From: Poseidonibacter lekithochrous
GTDB lineage: Bacteria > Campylobacterota > Campylobacteria > Campylobacterales > Arcobacteraceae
NCBI RefSeq assembly: GCF_013283835.1
Contig: NZ_CP054052.1
Span: 930,001 to 994,000, forward strand
Direction: 5' to 3'
DNA: 64,000 nt
Below the pieces are notes generated by a model. It had not been told where the DNA came from. It searched no databases and saw nothing but the letters and a program-made list of their open reading frames with translations. The position numbers and the translations under genes were made by a program. Shown here piece by piece: positions 47,659 through 57,578 of this stretch. Every line of letters starts with the position of its first letter. The first letter of the stretch is position 1.

Positions 47659-49173
47659 TTCTTCATCATCATGAAGATTGATTTCATTTTTAATTGGTTT
47701 CATTGCTGGGAATAATAATACATCTCTAATTGAGTGCTCATTTGTAAGCATCATTACTAATCTATCAATACCAATTCCTTGACCAGCACAAGGTGCCATA
47801 CCATATGATAATGCATTTACGAAGTCTTCATCCATTTCATGAGCTTCATCATCACCACCTGATTCTTTAGCTGCCATTTGACCTTCAAATCTTTCTAATT
47901 GATCTAATGGATCATTAAGCTCAGAGAATGCATTTGCAATTTCTTTTCCTGCAATGAATAACTCAAATCTATCAGTTAAATGAGGTTTATCATCACTTCT
48001 TCTAGCAAGTGGAGAAATCTCAACTGGGTATTCTGTAATAAATGTAGGGTTAATTAATTTGTCTTCAACATATTCATCAAATAATTCACCTTGTAATTGA
48101 CCTAAATTCATTTTTTCATTTACATCTACATTTGCAGCTTTTAAATATGCAATAATTTTATCTTTATCTTCTGTAATATCAGCTGGAACTCCACCAATAG
48201 TTGTTAAAGATTCAATTAATGGAACTTCGCTGAATTGTGTAAAGTCAACTTCTAAATCTCCATATGGTAATGTAGTAGGTAAGTCTAAATGTTCAAATAA
48301 ATATTCAAAATATTCTTTTGTTAAAACAATTAAATCTTTATATGTTTTATAAGCCCAATAGAACTCAATTGAAGTGAACTCAGGATTGTGTGTTGCATCC
48401 ATTCCTTCATTTCTAAAACATCTATTGATTTCAAATACTGCTTCAAATCCACCAACGATACATCTTTTTAAATATAATTCAGGTGCAATTCTTAAGAATC
48501 TATCAACACCTAAAGCATTATGATGAGTTGTAAATGGTTTAGCATTTGCTCCTCCTGCAATTGGGTGCATCATTGGAGTTTCAACTTCTAAGAAACCTTT
48601 GTCTTCAAAGAATCTTCTAGTTAAAGAAACAACTTTAGATCTCACATGGAATGTTTTTCGAACTTCTGAGTTCATAATTAAGTCTAAGTATCTTTGTCTA
48701 TATCTTAACTCTTTATCTTGGATACCATGGTATTTCTCAGGTAGTGGAGAAATTGATTTTGTAAGAATTTTTAAACCATCAACATGTAAAGATAATTCAC
48801 CTTTACCTGTTACAAATGGATATCCTGATACTTCAATAATATCTCCAACTTCTACAGTTTTCTTGAAGATGTTATTATAGAAACCTTCTGGAAGATTATC
48901 TCTTGATACATAAATTTGTAAGATACCTGATTCATCTTCAATTTTTAAGAAAGATGCTTTTCCCATAAGTCTGAAGAATTTAATTCTTCCTGCAACTGTA
49001 TAGTTTCTATTTTCATCTCTTTTATCTTCAGTTTGAAAGATATCACTATTAACATTTAAATATTTTGAAATTGTTGTATTTCTTGTACTATCGTTTGAAT
49101 AAGGATTAACCCCTAACTCTCTTAATTTATCAGCTTTTTCTATTCTTTGTTGTATATATTTATTTTCGAACAA
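47644..49173 (-). CDS. lysS: Lysyl-tRNA synthetase, class II
   Basis: A 509-residue class II enzyme. An N-terminal OB domain has [23 protein letters not shown], then motif 2 ([24 protein letters not shown]) and motif 3 ([24 protein letters not shown]). The start is TTG 49173, eight bases after AAGGA. It lies 21 bases after cvpA and upstream of glyA. Confidence 0.96.
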   Translation of the reverse strand: MFENKYIQQRIEKADKLRELGVNPYSNDSTRNTTISKYLNVNSDIFQTEDKRDENRNYTVAGRIKFFRLMGKASFLKIEDESGILQIYVSRDNLPEGFYNNIFKKTVEVGDIIEVSGYPFVTGKGELSLHVDGLKILTKSISPLPEKYHGIQDKELRYRQRYLDLIMNSEVRKTFHVRSKVVSLTRRFFEDKGFLEVETPMMHPIAGGANAKPFTTHHNALGVDRFLRIAPELYLKRCIVGGFEAVFEINRCFRNEGMDATHNPEFTSIEFYWAYKTYKDLIVLTKEYFEYLFEHLDLPTTLPYGDLEVDFTQFSEVPLIESLTTIGGVPADITEDKDKIIAYLKAANVDVNEKMNLGQLQGELFDEYVEDKLINPTFITEYPVEISPLARRSDDKPHLTDRFELFIAGKEIANAFSELNDPLDQLERFEGQMAAKESGGDDEAHEMDEDFVNALSYGMAPCAGQGIGIDRLVMMLTNEHSIRDVLLFPAMKPIKNEINLHDDEESSEK

Positions 49174-49193
49174 TATATATTTCCTTCTATTTA

Positions 49194-49976
49194 TTAATTA
49201 TTTTCTTCTTTGTTTGCTATGCTTTGTAATTTCTCTTTTACAGTATCAATTTGTTCTTGCGTAGCTTTTTTTGTGTTTTGTATTGATTCTTCTACTTGTT
49301 TTACTACTTCTTCTTGAATAGACTCTTTTACATCATTTACAGTTTCATTAACTGAATTTTCAATGTCTTTTTTTGTTTCATCTATTGTTGAATCAATTTT
49401 TTCTGACGTTGTTTTTTCATCTTTATTTGTAGCTTTTTTTGTTGTATCAACAACTGTATCAACTGCTGATCCCACAGAATCTGTAATTACAGATGTATCT
49501 AACTTGATAATAAATGAACCTACACTAATTAAGTGTGGCATTACAAATGAACCTGCTGTTTTATTATCAATAGCTTTTTTAAACGATTCAACTTGGTATA
49601 AAGCATAAGCAATAACTGAAAAAATTAAAAATACTTTTGCTGCTCCAAATAGGAATCCAAAAATTCTATCAACTAAACCTAATCCACTTGCCGAGAATAT
49701 TTTACTTACGATTACACCTAATACATAAACAATTGCCCAGAAGCCAACTAGTGCTATAATAAATCCAATTAATTTAATTGTTGTTTGATTCTCTAAAGCT
49801 AAAAAAGGCGCGATTAAATTCCCAATATCACCTGAAATTCTAGATGCTACAAATATTGCACCAATGATTCCAATAATTCCAAAAATTTCTTTGATAAGTC
49901 CCCTAAAAAGACCTTTAAGTCCTAAAACTAAAGTAATACCAAGTACTACCATATCAAAAATAGTAAACTCTTGCAT
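49194..49976 (-). CDS. CvpA-family membrane protein with long helical tail
   Basis: A 260-residue protein. The first 165 residues are a CvpA domain of about four membrane helices ([33 protein letters not shown]). The last 80 residues are a charged, repetitive coiled-coil-like tail ([23 protein letters not shown] and on). CvpA proteins are linked to envelope integrity and biofilm or colicin sensitivity; the exact activity is unknown. It is first in the run with lysS and glyA and divergent from ispG. Confidence 0.85.
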   Translation of the reverse strand: MQEFTIFDMVVLGITLVLGLKGLFRGLIKEIFGIIGIIGAIFVASRISGDIGNLIAPFLALENQTTIKLIGFIIALVGFWAIVYVLGVIVSKIFSASGLGLVDRIFGFLFGAAKVFLIFSVIAYALYQVESFKKAIDNKTAGSFVMPHLISVGSFIIKLDTSVITDSVGSAVDTVVDTTKKATNKDEKTTSEKIDSTIDETKKDIENSVNETVNDVKESIQEEVVKQVEESIQNTKKATQEQIDTVKEKLQSIANKEENN

Positions 49977-50001
49977 AGATTTCCTTTACATAATATGCGA
50001 T

Positions 50002-50007
50002 AGTATA
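50002..50007 (-). promoter_or_regulatory. -10 element of cvpA-lysS-glyA
   Basis: TATACT on the minus strand is followed by ATCGCATATT and lies 25 bases before the cvpA ATG. Confidence 0.5.
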
Positions 50008-50067
50008 TCTAATTTTTTCAAAATAAAAGTTTAAAAAAGTTTTGTCTTAAATTTAAACTTTTTTAGA

Positions 50068-50073
50068 TAAAAT
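50068..50073 (+). promoter_or_regulatory. -10 element of ispG, very close to the ATG
   Basis: TAAAAT ends six bases before the ispG ATG. A start seven bases after it would coincide with the A of the ATG, so the transcript may be leaderless. Confidence 0.5.
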
Positions 50074-50079
50074 CACAAG

Positions 50080-51141
50080 ATGATAAAAAGATACCCAACA
50101 AAACAAATATTCGTAGGAAATGTTCCTGTTGGAGGTGACGCTCCAATCCCCGTACAATCAATGTGTTTTACAAAAACATCAGACATTGATGCAACAGTTG
50201 AACAAATAAGGGCTTTACACTTTGCAGGTGCAGATATTGTAAGACTTGCTGTTCCAAATAAAGAAGCAGCACTTGCATTAAAAGAGATTAAAAAACAAGT
50301 AGATTTACCAATTGTAGCTGATATTCATTTTCACCATAAGTTAGCACTTATTGCTGCTGAATCTGTGGATTGTATTAGAATTAATCCAGGAAATATTGGT
50401 GATAAAAAAAGAGTACAAGAAGTTGTAAAAGCTTGTCAACAAAGAAATTTACCAATTAGAATTGGTGTAAATTCTGGATCTTTAGAAAAACAATTTGAAG
50501 ATAAATATGGTCAAACTCCGGAAGGTATGGTTGCTTCTGCAGATTATAATATTAAATACTTAGAAGATTTAGGTTTTACAGATTTAAAAGTATCACTAAA
50601 AGCTTCTGATGTTCAAAGAACAGTTCAAGCTTATAGAACTTTAAGACCTATGAATAATTATGCATTTCATTTAGGTGTTACTGAAGCTGGAACAGAGTTC
50701 CATTCGACTATTAAATCTTCAATTGCTTTAGGTTCATTATTACTTGATGGTATTGGTGATACTTTAAGAGTTTCTATGACAGGAGCTTTAGAAAAAGAGA
50801 TTGAAGTAGGAAAAGCAATTTTAAAAGATGTTGGAATTGTAAAAGAGGGATTAAATATTGTTTCTTGTCCTACATGTGGAAGAATTGAAGCTGATTTAGT
50901 TTCTGCTGTTGCAGAAGTTGAAAAAAGAACTGCACATATTAAAACACCTCTAGACGTGTCTGTTATGGGATGTGTTGTAAATGCAATTGGGGAAGCGAAA
51001 TCTGCTGATGTTGCTATTGCATTTGGTAAGGGATCTGGTTTAGTTATGAAAAAAGGTGAAATTATTGCAAAACTTTCTGGAGATGCTTTAATCAATAGAT
51101 TTATTGAAGAAGTTGAAGACGAAGTTGAAAAAAGAAAATAA
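50080..51141 (+). CDS. ispG: 4-hydroxy-3-methylbut-2-enyl-diphosphate synthase (GcpE)
   Basis: A [4Fe-4S] enzyme of the MEP isoprenoid pathway, so a client of the SUF/NIF machinery. The 353-residue protein has [28 protein letters not shown] and the cluster cysteines in SCPTCGR and [13 protein letters not shown]. There is no Shine-Dalgarno sequence before its ATG and the -10 element is immediately upstream. Its stop overlaps the dnaB ATG by one base. Confidence 0.97.
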   Translation: MIKRYPTKQIFVGNVPVGGDAPIPVQSMCFTKTSDIDATVEQIRALHFAGADIVRLAVPNKEAALALKEIKKQVDLPIVADIHFHHKLALIAAESVDCIRINPGNIGDKKRVQEVVKACQQRNLPIRIGVNSGSLEKQFEDKYGQTPEGMVASADYNIKYLEDLGFTDLKVSLKASDVQRTVQAYRTLRPMNNYAFHLGVTEAGTEFHSTIKSSIALGSLLLDGIGDTLRVSMTGALEKEIEVGKAILKDVGIVKEGLNIVSCPTCGRIEADLVSAVAEVEKRTAHIKTPLDVSVMGCVVNAIGEAKSADVAIAFGKGSGLVMKKGEIIAKLSGDALINRFIEEVEDEVEKRK

Positions 51142-52589
51142 TGGATAGTGTATATAGTATAAATATAGAACGAGCTGTACTAAGTTCTGTTCTATTTAAT
51201 CCAGAAGAACTAGAAGAAATATTAGGTGTTTTAAAACCTAAGGACTTCTATTTACCTGCACATCAAAAAATTTATGAAGTAATGATGAATCTTCATGGCG
51301 AAGATATGCCTATTGATGAAGAATTTATTAGAAAAAGACTTGATAATAAAGAAGTTGACGATTCAATTTTAATTGAGATTTTATCTGCAAATCCTATTAC
51401 TAATACAATTGCTTATGTAAAAGAAATAAAAGATGGTTCAGTAAAAAGAGAACTTGCAACACTAGCAACTACTATTAAAAAAGTTGCAATTGAAGATGAA
51501 GTAACTGCCAATGATGCACTTGACACTATTCAAGGTGAACTTTATAAAATTTCAACTGATAGTGCTACTTCTGAATTAAAAGATATGCATGTAATTACAG
51601 GGGATACTCTTTCTTATATTGAAAGAATGAAAAAACTTGGTAATAAACATCTTATTGGAGAAACTACTGGATTTGAAGCCTTAGATAGAAGAACAACTGG
51701 ATTTAATGAAGGGGATTTAATTATTATTGCTGCACGTCCAGCTATGGGTAAAACTGCATTAGTATTAAACATGGCTCTTAAAAATGTTGAATCAAATAAA
51801 GGTGTTATTTTCTTCTCACTGGAAATGCCAGCAGAACAATTAATGTTAAGAATGCTTGCTGCAAAAACTTCTATTCCTTTACAGAATTTAAGAAAAGGTG
51901 ATATGGATGACTCTCAATGGTCTCATTTAACTGGGGCTTTTGATGATTTAAACCAAAAGAAACTTTTTGTGGATGATGGTGGATCAATTAATATTAACCA
52001 ATTAAGAGCAAGGGTTAGAAAACTAGCTCAAAATGAAGATAATAATATTAAATTAGTAATTATCGATTACCTTCAACTAATGCAAGGAACTGGAAATAAA
52101 GATAGACACCAAGAGGTATCTGATATTTCAAGGGGTCTTAAGATGCTTGCAAGGGAGATGAAAATTCCTATAATTGCACTATCTCAGTTAAACAGGGGAT
52201 TAGAGAATAGACCTGATAAAAGACCAATGCTTTCAGATTTAAGAGAATCTGGAGCCATTGAGCAGGATGCGGATATTATTATGTTTGTATATAGAGATGA
52301 TGTATATAAAGAAAGAGATGAAGCCAGAAAAGAAAAAGAAGCTAAAGATAAAGGTGAAGAGTATAAATCTTCATTTGTTAATAAACCTGTTGAAGAAGCT
52401 GAAGTTATTATTGGTAAACAAAGAAATGGTCCTATAGGTACTGTAAAACTTGATTTCCAAAAAGAGCTTACAAGATTTATTGATAAAGAGAATGATATGG
52501 GTGGAGGATCTGCTCCTATTGAAACAGTTTTTGAAAATATAGCTGATATTGAAAAAGAAACTCAAATCGATATGCCAGATATTATTTAG
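51141..52589 (+). CDS. dnaB: Replicative DNA helicase DnaB
   Basis: The hexameric fork helicase. The 482-residue protein has an N-terminal primase-binding domain (ERAVLSSVLFNPEELEE). The RecA-like domain has Walker A ARPAMGKTAL, Walker B KLVIIDYLQLM and ALSQLNRGLENR. It overlaps ispG by one base (TAATG). A 70-residue C-terminal extension rich in Lys and Glu includes the usual VEEAEVIIGKQRNGP. Confidence 0.97.
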   Translation: MDSVYSINIERAVLSSVLFNPEELEEILGVLKPKDFYLPAHQKIYEVMMNLHGEDMPIDEEFIRKRLDNKEVDDSILIEILSANPITNTIAYVKEIKDGSVKRELATLATTIKKVAIEDEVTANDALDTIQGELYKISTDSATSELKDMHVITGDTLSYIERMKKLGNKHLIGETTGFEALDRRTTGFNEGDLIIIAARPAMGKTALVLNMALKNVESNKGVIFFSLEMPAEQLMLRMLAAKTSIPLQNLRKGDMDDSQWSHLTGAFDDLNQKKLFVDDGGSININQLRARVRKLAQNEDNNIKLVIIDYLQLMQGTGNKDRHQEVSDISRGLKMLAREMKIPIIALSQLNRGLENRPDKRPMLSDLRESGAIEQDADIIMFVYRDDVYKERDEARKEKEAKDKGEEYKSSFVNKPVEEAEVIIGKQRNGPIGTVKLDFQKELTRFIDKENDMGGGSAPIETVFENIADIEKETQIDMPDII

Positions 52590-52638
52590 TTAAGATAATT
52601 TTAAATATTATTAATTAAGCTTTAATTAAAGAAGAGAT

Positions 52639-52678
52639 AAATATAATCTAATATATTATTAAAAATTGGATTATATTT
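52639..52678 (+). repeat. Inverted repeat ending at the pseudopilin ATG
   Basis: AAATATAATC (52639-52648) and GATTATATTT (52669-52678) are exact 10-base reverse complements, and the right arm touches the ATG at 52679. It includes the only weak ribosome site (TTGGA), so a hairpin in the RNA would hide the start. Confidence 0.45.
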
Positions 52679-53086
52679 ATGAAAAAAGCATTTACACTAC
52701 TTGAACTTATTTTTGCAATACTTATTCTTGGAATTATTGCATCCTACGCTGTACCAAAATTCTTACACACAAAAGATTCCGCATTGTCTGGTACAATTAA
52801 AAGAGATATTATTTCTGCTCAAACAGCAATTCAGTCTTATACATTATTGAATAAAGAAATAGAAAATATTGATGATGCTATTACCTTAAATAGTAATAAT
52901 TGGGAATTAGAAACTTCATTAAAAGCGACTTTTAAAGATCATGGCAAGGACTGTATTACTATTTCGGTAATTAGTGAAGATGGCGCTAAATATTTTGATG
53001 TAAAGATTACTGATAATAGTGGTGCTGTATGTACAAAATTAAGAGATTCTGAAAAGATAATTAATACAAAATACTTTTTATATTAA
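52679..53086 (+). CDS. Type II/IV pseudopilin
   Basis: A 135-residue pseudopilin. The short leader MKKA is followed by FTLLELIFAILILGIIASYAVPKF, the prepilin peptidase site and the conserved Glu5 with the assembly helix. The C-terminal part has two Cys (KDCITI and AVCTKL) that could form the usual disulfide. It could belong to a transformation pilus or type II secretion. The secreted DNA ligase gene converges on its 3' end with no gap, which fits DNA uptake, but no other pilus gene is here. Confidence 0.88.
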   Translation: MKKAFTLLELIFAILILGIIASYAVPKFLHTKDSALSGTIKRDIISAQTAIQSYTLLNKEIENIDDAITLNSNNWELETSLKATFKDHGKDCITISVISEDGAKYFDVKITDNSGAVCTKLRDSEKIINTKYFLY

Positions 53087-53893
53087 TTATTCTTCTTTTC
53101 TTATTCTTAAAAAAGATGCAAATTTTGGTTTTTTGTATTTTGTTAATCCATAATATTTAAAAGTAACTATATCTCCAATTTTTGGATGATTTATTTTTTC
53201 TTTATTTGAAAAACCTCCACCTAAATTAAATATTATATTATTACTAAGTTGTATTTTTAAACTTTTAAATGTATTATTTATATTATAGTTAATAGCTATT
53301 ACTTTACCTTCCATATCTTTGAATTTTTTTACTTTCAGTATATTTTTATTTCTACCTGTAAAGTAAGATATATCAGGGTTTTTGATTATTATTCCTTCAG
53401 CTTTTTTATCTAGTAGAATTTTTAAATATGTGTTAAGATGTTTTTTGTTTTTGCACTTTATTTGATTAATAACTCTAATATTTGTATTTTTATTAGTTTT
53501 AATCCAATCTTTTAATGCAGTTATTCTTTGATTGAAATTTCCTTTCTGATTTGGAACTTCAAAAATATTATATGTTATTTCTTCCCATTTTTTTGTTGGA
53601 GTTTTATCTAGTACTATACTTTGAATATTTTCAAAATCATTTCTTTTAGTCCATAATTCTCCGTCTAAATGAAAAATAGGATAATTCTTAATTAGTTCTT
53701 TAGGTATATAAATTTTATTACCATTTTTTGTAAGTAATTCTTTTCCATTCCAATACGCTCTTATTCCATCAAGCTTTTCACTCATTAACCAGTTTTGGAT
53801 ATTGTGTTCATTTTTGTTGTAGACTTTTGGCTTTTGAATATCTAAAGCTAATGAGTTAATAAATAAAATTGAGAATATAATTGAAAATTTAAT
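53087..53893 (-). CDS. Secreted ATP-dependent DNA ligase, ATT start
   Basis: A small ATP-dependent DNA ligase (Lig E-like). The nucleotidyl motif SEKLDGIRAYWNG has the AMP-accepting Lys, then HLDGELW, EGIIIKNPD and the C-terminal OB fold. The ATG at 53785 falls just before the motif and lacks the normal N-terminus. Reading upstream gives KFSIIFSILFINSLALDIQKP, a signal peptide, then VYNKNEHNIQNWLMSEKLDG. The frame has no ATG, GTG or TTG before that; ATT 53893 lies five bases after AAAGGA. The 268-residue protein would be periplasmic. Related ligases are known in Campylobacter and Neisseria and are linked to DNA uptake. Confidence 0.9.
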   Translation of the reverse strand: MKFSIIFSILFINSLALDIQKPKVYNKNEHNIQNWLMSEKLDGIRAYWNGKELLTKNGNKIYIPKELIKNYPIFHLDGELWTKRNDFENIQSIVLDKTPTKKWEEITYNIFEVPNQKGNFNQRITALKDWIKTNKNTNIRVINQIKCKNKKHLNTYLKILLDKKAEGIIIKNPDISYFTGRNKNILKVKKFKDMEGKVIAINYNINNTFKSLKIQLSNNIIFNLGGGFSNKEKINHPKIGDIVTFKYYGLTKYKKPKFASFLRIRKEE

Positions 53894-53921
53894 ATAAATC
53901 CTTTGTATAACAAAATAAATT

Positions 53922-53927
53922 ATTATA
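53922..53927 (-). promoter_or_regulatory. -10 element of the DNA ligase gene
   Basis: TATAAT on the minus strand lies 28 bases before the proposed ATT start and would be badly placed (137 bases away) for the internal ATG at 53785. This supports the longer reading. Confidence 0.55.
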
Positions 53928-54018
53928 CTTTTTATTGTATTACAATTAGTTTATAGTATTTAAAGTGTTTAATTATATTTTTATGATAACATATCTCAAA
54001 AATTCACAAGGGAAATAA

Positions 54019-56640
54019 ATGAGGGTTATATATAGTTTATTACTAATTTGTAGTCTTGCTTTTTCAGCAACTTTAACTCCATCGCAAATGCAATTAGCAA
54101 AAAGTGCAGGTTTTAGTGATGCGGATATAAAAAAAGGTTTAAATAAGAACTCAAAAAAAGAGTCAATAGATATCGGGAAAAAACAAGTTGTAAGAAATGA
54201 CGTAAAAAAAATAACTGAGACTAAAAAAAATATTGAAGAAGGTACACGTATAAAAAGATATGGTTCATTGTTTTTTAATAACAAAAACAAATTAGATCCA
54301 TATTCTGTTCCAACACCAAATAATTACAATATTAATTATGGAGATAAATTATCACTTAAAATTTATGGTGCAAAAAATGAATCATTCGAATTAGAAGTTG
54401 ATAAAAATGGTAATATTAATATCCCTCAAGTAAGTGAATTAAAAATAATAGGACTACAGTATAAAGATATACAAAAACTTGTAATGGATGAAGTGAAAAA
54501 AGCTTATCCTAATAGCACAAATATTTTATTAAATATTTCTGAATTTACTTCTATTCAAGTAACTATTACAGGACTTGTGAATGCTCCTGGATTATATAAC
54601 CTTTCTTCATTTTCTACAATTAAAGATGCTTTAATAACTAGTGGTGGAATATTAAAAAATGGTTCTTATAGAAATATTTATCTAAAAAGAGCTGGTAAAA
54701 CTTATAAAACTTTTGATTTATACTCACTGATTAGATATGGAAATACTAATATTGATACTGTATTAAAATCTGGTGATGTAATTTTGGTTAAGCCAATTAA
54801 TAAAGAGATTAAATTAACAGGTGAGGTTAATTACAATGCTTTATTTGAATTAAAAAATGGTGAAAATTTTAGAGATTTATTGAATTTTGCAGCTGGATTT
54901 AACCCTAAGGCTAATAAAAATGCAATAAAACTAAAAAGATATGAAAATAATTCAATTGAAGTATATACTCTAAGTAAAGATGAATTGTATAAATATACTC
55001 CCAAAAGTGGAGATGAAATTCATATATATCCTACAAGTGAACTTTCTGCTAAGCTAGTGAAGATTGTAGGTAATGTAATAGTACCTAGTGAAAAATCAAT
55101 CCCAGGTGATAATAAATTATCGACTTTATTAAAAAATGAATTAAAACAGTTTGGTAAAAATGGTTATTTTTTAAATGATACAAATTATGAATTTGCTGTT
55201 GTAAAAAATGACAATAACTTACAAGGTTTTAATATTGACAATGTTTTAAATAAGAAAGAAGATATAGACTTAAAAATTGGTGATGTTATTACAATTTTTA
55301 AAAATTCAGAATTCAAAGAAAAACCATATGTATATGCAAACGGTGAAGTTGTAAATGATAAAAAAAGAAAATATGATTTTTCTGATGGAATGACTATTTC
55401 AAACTTATTTGATATGGTAGGTTTTAATAGTGAAATAATTGAAAAAGATTCTAACTTTAGAACAACACTAAATGTAGATAAAAGCAAAGTTCAGATTACT
55501 AGATATGAAAACAATAGTAAAACTACATTTCTTGTAAACACTAATACAAATAAAAATTTTAAGCTAAAAAAATATGATGAAGTGAAATTCTTTGATTTTT
55601 CAAAAGTTAATGATGAAATGAAAGTAAGTATTAAAGGTGAAGTATTTATTCCTGGTAGTTATAATATTAATGAAAATACAACTATCAATGATATTGTAAA
55701 TATTTCAGGTGGATTAACAAAAAAAGCTTTAATGGCTAGGTTTGAAATAAGCAGATATTATACTGAAGGGAATGAGAGAAAAAGAAAAGTTCTTGCTTTA
55801 GATATGAATAAAGCATTAAATTTAAAAATTAAAATTTTTGAAGATGACGAAATTACAATTTTCCCAATAGCTAATTGGAATGAAAAAATGTATGTAGAAC
55901 TAAAAGGTTTAGTTCGATATCCAGGAAAGTATGCAATTGAACAAGGTGAAAAACTGTCAAGTGTTATTTTACGTGCGGGTGGTTTTCTTCAAAACTCCTT
56001 TGTTGAGGGTGCAGTATTTACAAGAGAAGAGATCAGATTACTTCAAGAAAAAAGATTAGAAGAATCTCTTGATAGACTAAATGATCAAATTGTAAAATCT
56101 TCAGCTGATGCTCAAGGATTAGGTGAAGAAAAAGATGGCGCTGTAAAAAAACTTCAAGCAGTTAAACAGCTAGAAAAACAAGCTAAAGCAAATAGACCAA
56201 TTGGTAGAGTATCTTTAAATTTATATTATGATTTAAATAGATTTATGAATTCAACTTACGATTTAGTATTAAAAGATAAAGATATATTATATATTCCCTC
56301 TATTAATGATACTGTATCAGTTGTAGGTGAAGTTCTAAATCAAAATACTTTTGTTTATGATAGTGAGTTAGATACAGATGATTATTTATCAAAAGCTGGT
56401 GGTATTACCGATCTTGCACATGAAGAGTATATTTATATTGTTAAAGCAAATGGTGAAACACAAAAATATGAATCAAATTACTTTTGGGGTAATGATAAAA
56501 AAATGTTTAAAGGTGATACTATAGTAGTACCTATGCAGTTTGATAGTATGTCTGATATAAAATTTGCAAAGGATGTATCTCAAATACTTTACCAATTTGC
56601 TATTACAGCTGCTTCTCTTAAAACTGTAGGTGGTATCTAA
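54019..56640 (+). CDS. Large SLBB-domain polysaccharide export protein
   Basis: An 873-residue exported protein of the outer-membrane polysaccharide export (Wza/KpsD-like) group. A signal peptide (MRVIYSLLLICSLAFSA) is followed by a poly_export domain (about 100-175: NNYNINYGDKLSLKIYG and ITGLVNAPGLYNL). Several SLBB domains run to the end, recognisable by repeats of the type GEV-x-x-PG-Y and SGG, for example IKGEVFIPGSYNI and LKGLVRYPGKYAI. It is more than twice the length of Wza. It begins the polysaccharide locus, followed with one-base overlap by the Wzz-like gene. Confidence 0.88.
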   Translation: MRVIYSLLLICSLAFSATLTPSQMQLAKSAGFSDADIKKGLNKNSKKESIDIGKKQVVRNDVKKITETKKNIEEGTRIKRYGSLFFNNKNKLDPYSVPTPNNYNINYGDKLSLKIYGAKNESFELEVDKNGNINIPQVSELKIIGLQYKDIQKLVMDEVKKAYPNSTNILLNISEFTSIQVTITGLVNAPGLYNLSSFSTIKDALITSGGILKNGSYRNIYLKRAGKTYKTFDLYSLIRYGNTNIDTVLKSGDVILVKPINKEIKLTGEVNYNALFELKNGENFRDLLNFAAGFNPKANKNAIKLKRYENNSIEVYTLSKDELYKYTPKSGDEIHIYPTSELSAKLVKIVGNVIVPSEKSIPGDNKLSTLLKNELKQFGKNGYFLNDTNYEFAVVKNDNNLQGFNIDNVLNKKEDIDLKIGDVITIFKNSEFKEKPYVYANGEVVNDKKRKYDFSDGMTISNLFDMVGFNSEIIEKDSNFRTTLNVDKSKVQITRYENNSKTTFLVNTNTNKNFKLKKYDEVKFFDFSKVNDEMKVSIKGEVFIPGSYNINENTTINDIVNISGGLTKKALMARFEISRYYTEGNERKRKVLALDMNKALNLKIKIFEDDEITIFPIANWNEKMYVELKGLVRYPGKYAIEQGEKLSSVILRAGGFLQNSFVEGAVFTREEIRLLQEKRLEESLDRLNDQIVKSSADAQGLGEEKDGAVKKLQAVKQLEKQAKANRPIGRVSLNLYYDLNRFMNSTYDLVLKDKDILYIPSINDTVSVVGEVLNQNTFVYDSELDTDDYLSKAGGITDLAHEEYIYIVKANGETQKYESNYFWGNDKKMFKGDTIVVPMQFDSMSDIKFAKDVSQILYQFAITAASLKTVGGI

Positions 56641-57578
56641 TGGTAGAAAATAAGAATAATTTAAGATATGTAGAAGAAGATGAAATAGACTTAAAAGAGT
56701 TGTTTAATACTATTTTAAAATACAAATATAAAATAGCTCTGTTCGTTTCTTTTATAACTATTCTTACTTTTATTTATACTCTGAGTATTCCTAACTTGTA
56801 TAAGTCTGAGATTGTTTTATCTCCTCAGGAGAGTCAAAAAAGTGTAGGGGGTGGTCTATCTTCTCTTGCTTCTTTAGCTGGAGTTAGCTTAGGTGGAGGT
56901 AGTTCTAAAGATCCCTTTATTATGATGAAGACAACACTAAATGATTACTTATTTAATGAAAAGGTAATAAAAAAATATAATTTAATAGAAAAATTAGAGA
57001 CTAAAAAAAATTTAGTTTTTGCACTTAATATTGATTCTATTTATAATATGTTTAACTCAAAAAGTCAAAAAACTGAAGATAAAAGATCCGAAAAAGAAAA
57101 AATATTTTCAACAATTAATAGTATAAAATCAATTTTGAGTATAGCAAGTGATAAAAAAAGTTCTCTTATTATAATCAAGGCTGAATTAGTAGATAGATAT
57201 ATGGCCAAAGAATTAGTAGATATATACCTAACAGAGATTATTAATAAAATTAAACTTGAAGATATGAAAGAAATAGATGCTCAAATTAAGTATTATAATA
57301 AAGAATTATCATCTACATATGATGTTTCACTAAAAGAACAATTAAGTAAATCTTTATCAGGTTTATACCAAAAAAAGGTATTCTCTCAAGCTAATGACTA
57401 CTATTTTGTATCAAAAGTGGTAGATAGCAGAGTTTCGTATATCAAAGAAAAAACTAAACCAAAAAGAGCTTTAATATTAATAGTGTCTTTTATGACTTCT
57501 ATTTTTCTAGCTATATTTATAGTTTTTTTCTTAGAGTTTTTAAGAAGTGATAAAGAAAATGAAACTAAAAACTCTTAG
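56640..57578 (+). CDS. Wzz-like chain-length determinant
   Basis: A 312-residue polysaccharide co-polymerase (PCP) inner-membrane protein. One helix lies at about 30-50, the PNLYKSEIVLSPQES motif follows, then a large periplasmic helical domain, and a second helix (about 283-303) is preceded by the Pro-rich TKPKRALIL. It has no C-terminal kinase domain, so it is not a Wzc. It overlaps the SLBB gene by one base and the following outer-membrane protein gene by 20 bases. Confidence 0.88.
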   Translation: MVENKNNLRYVEEDEIDLKELFNTILKYKYKIALFVSFITILTFIYTLSIPNLYKSEIVLSPQESQKSVGGGLSSLASLAGVSLGGGSSKDPFIMMKTTLNDYLFNEKVIKKYNLIEKLETKKNLVFALNIDSIYNMFNSKSQKTEDKRSEKEKIFSTINSIKSILSIASDKKSSLIIIKAELVDRYMAKELVDIYLTEIINKIKLEDMKEIDAQIKYYNKELSSTYDVSLKEQLSKSLSGLYQKKVFSQANDYYFVSKVVDSRVSYIKEKTKPKRALILIVSFMTSIFLAIFIVFFLEFLRSDKENETKNS

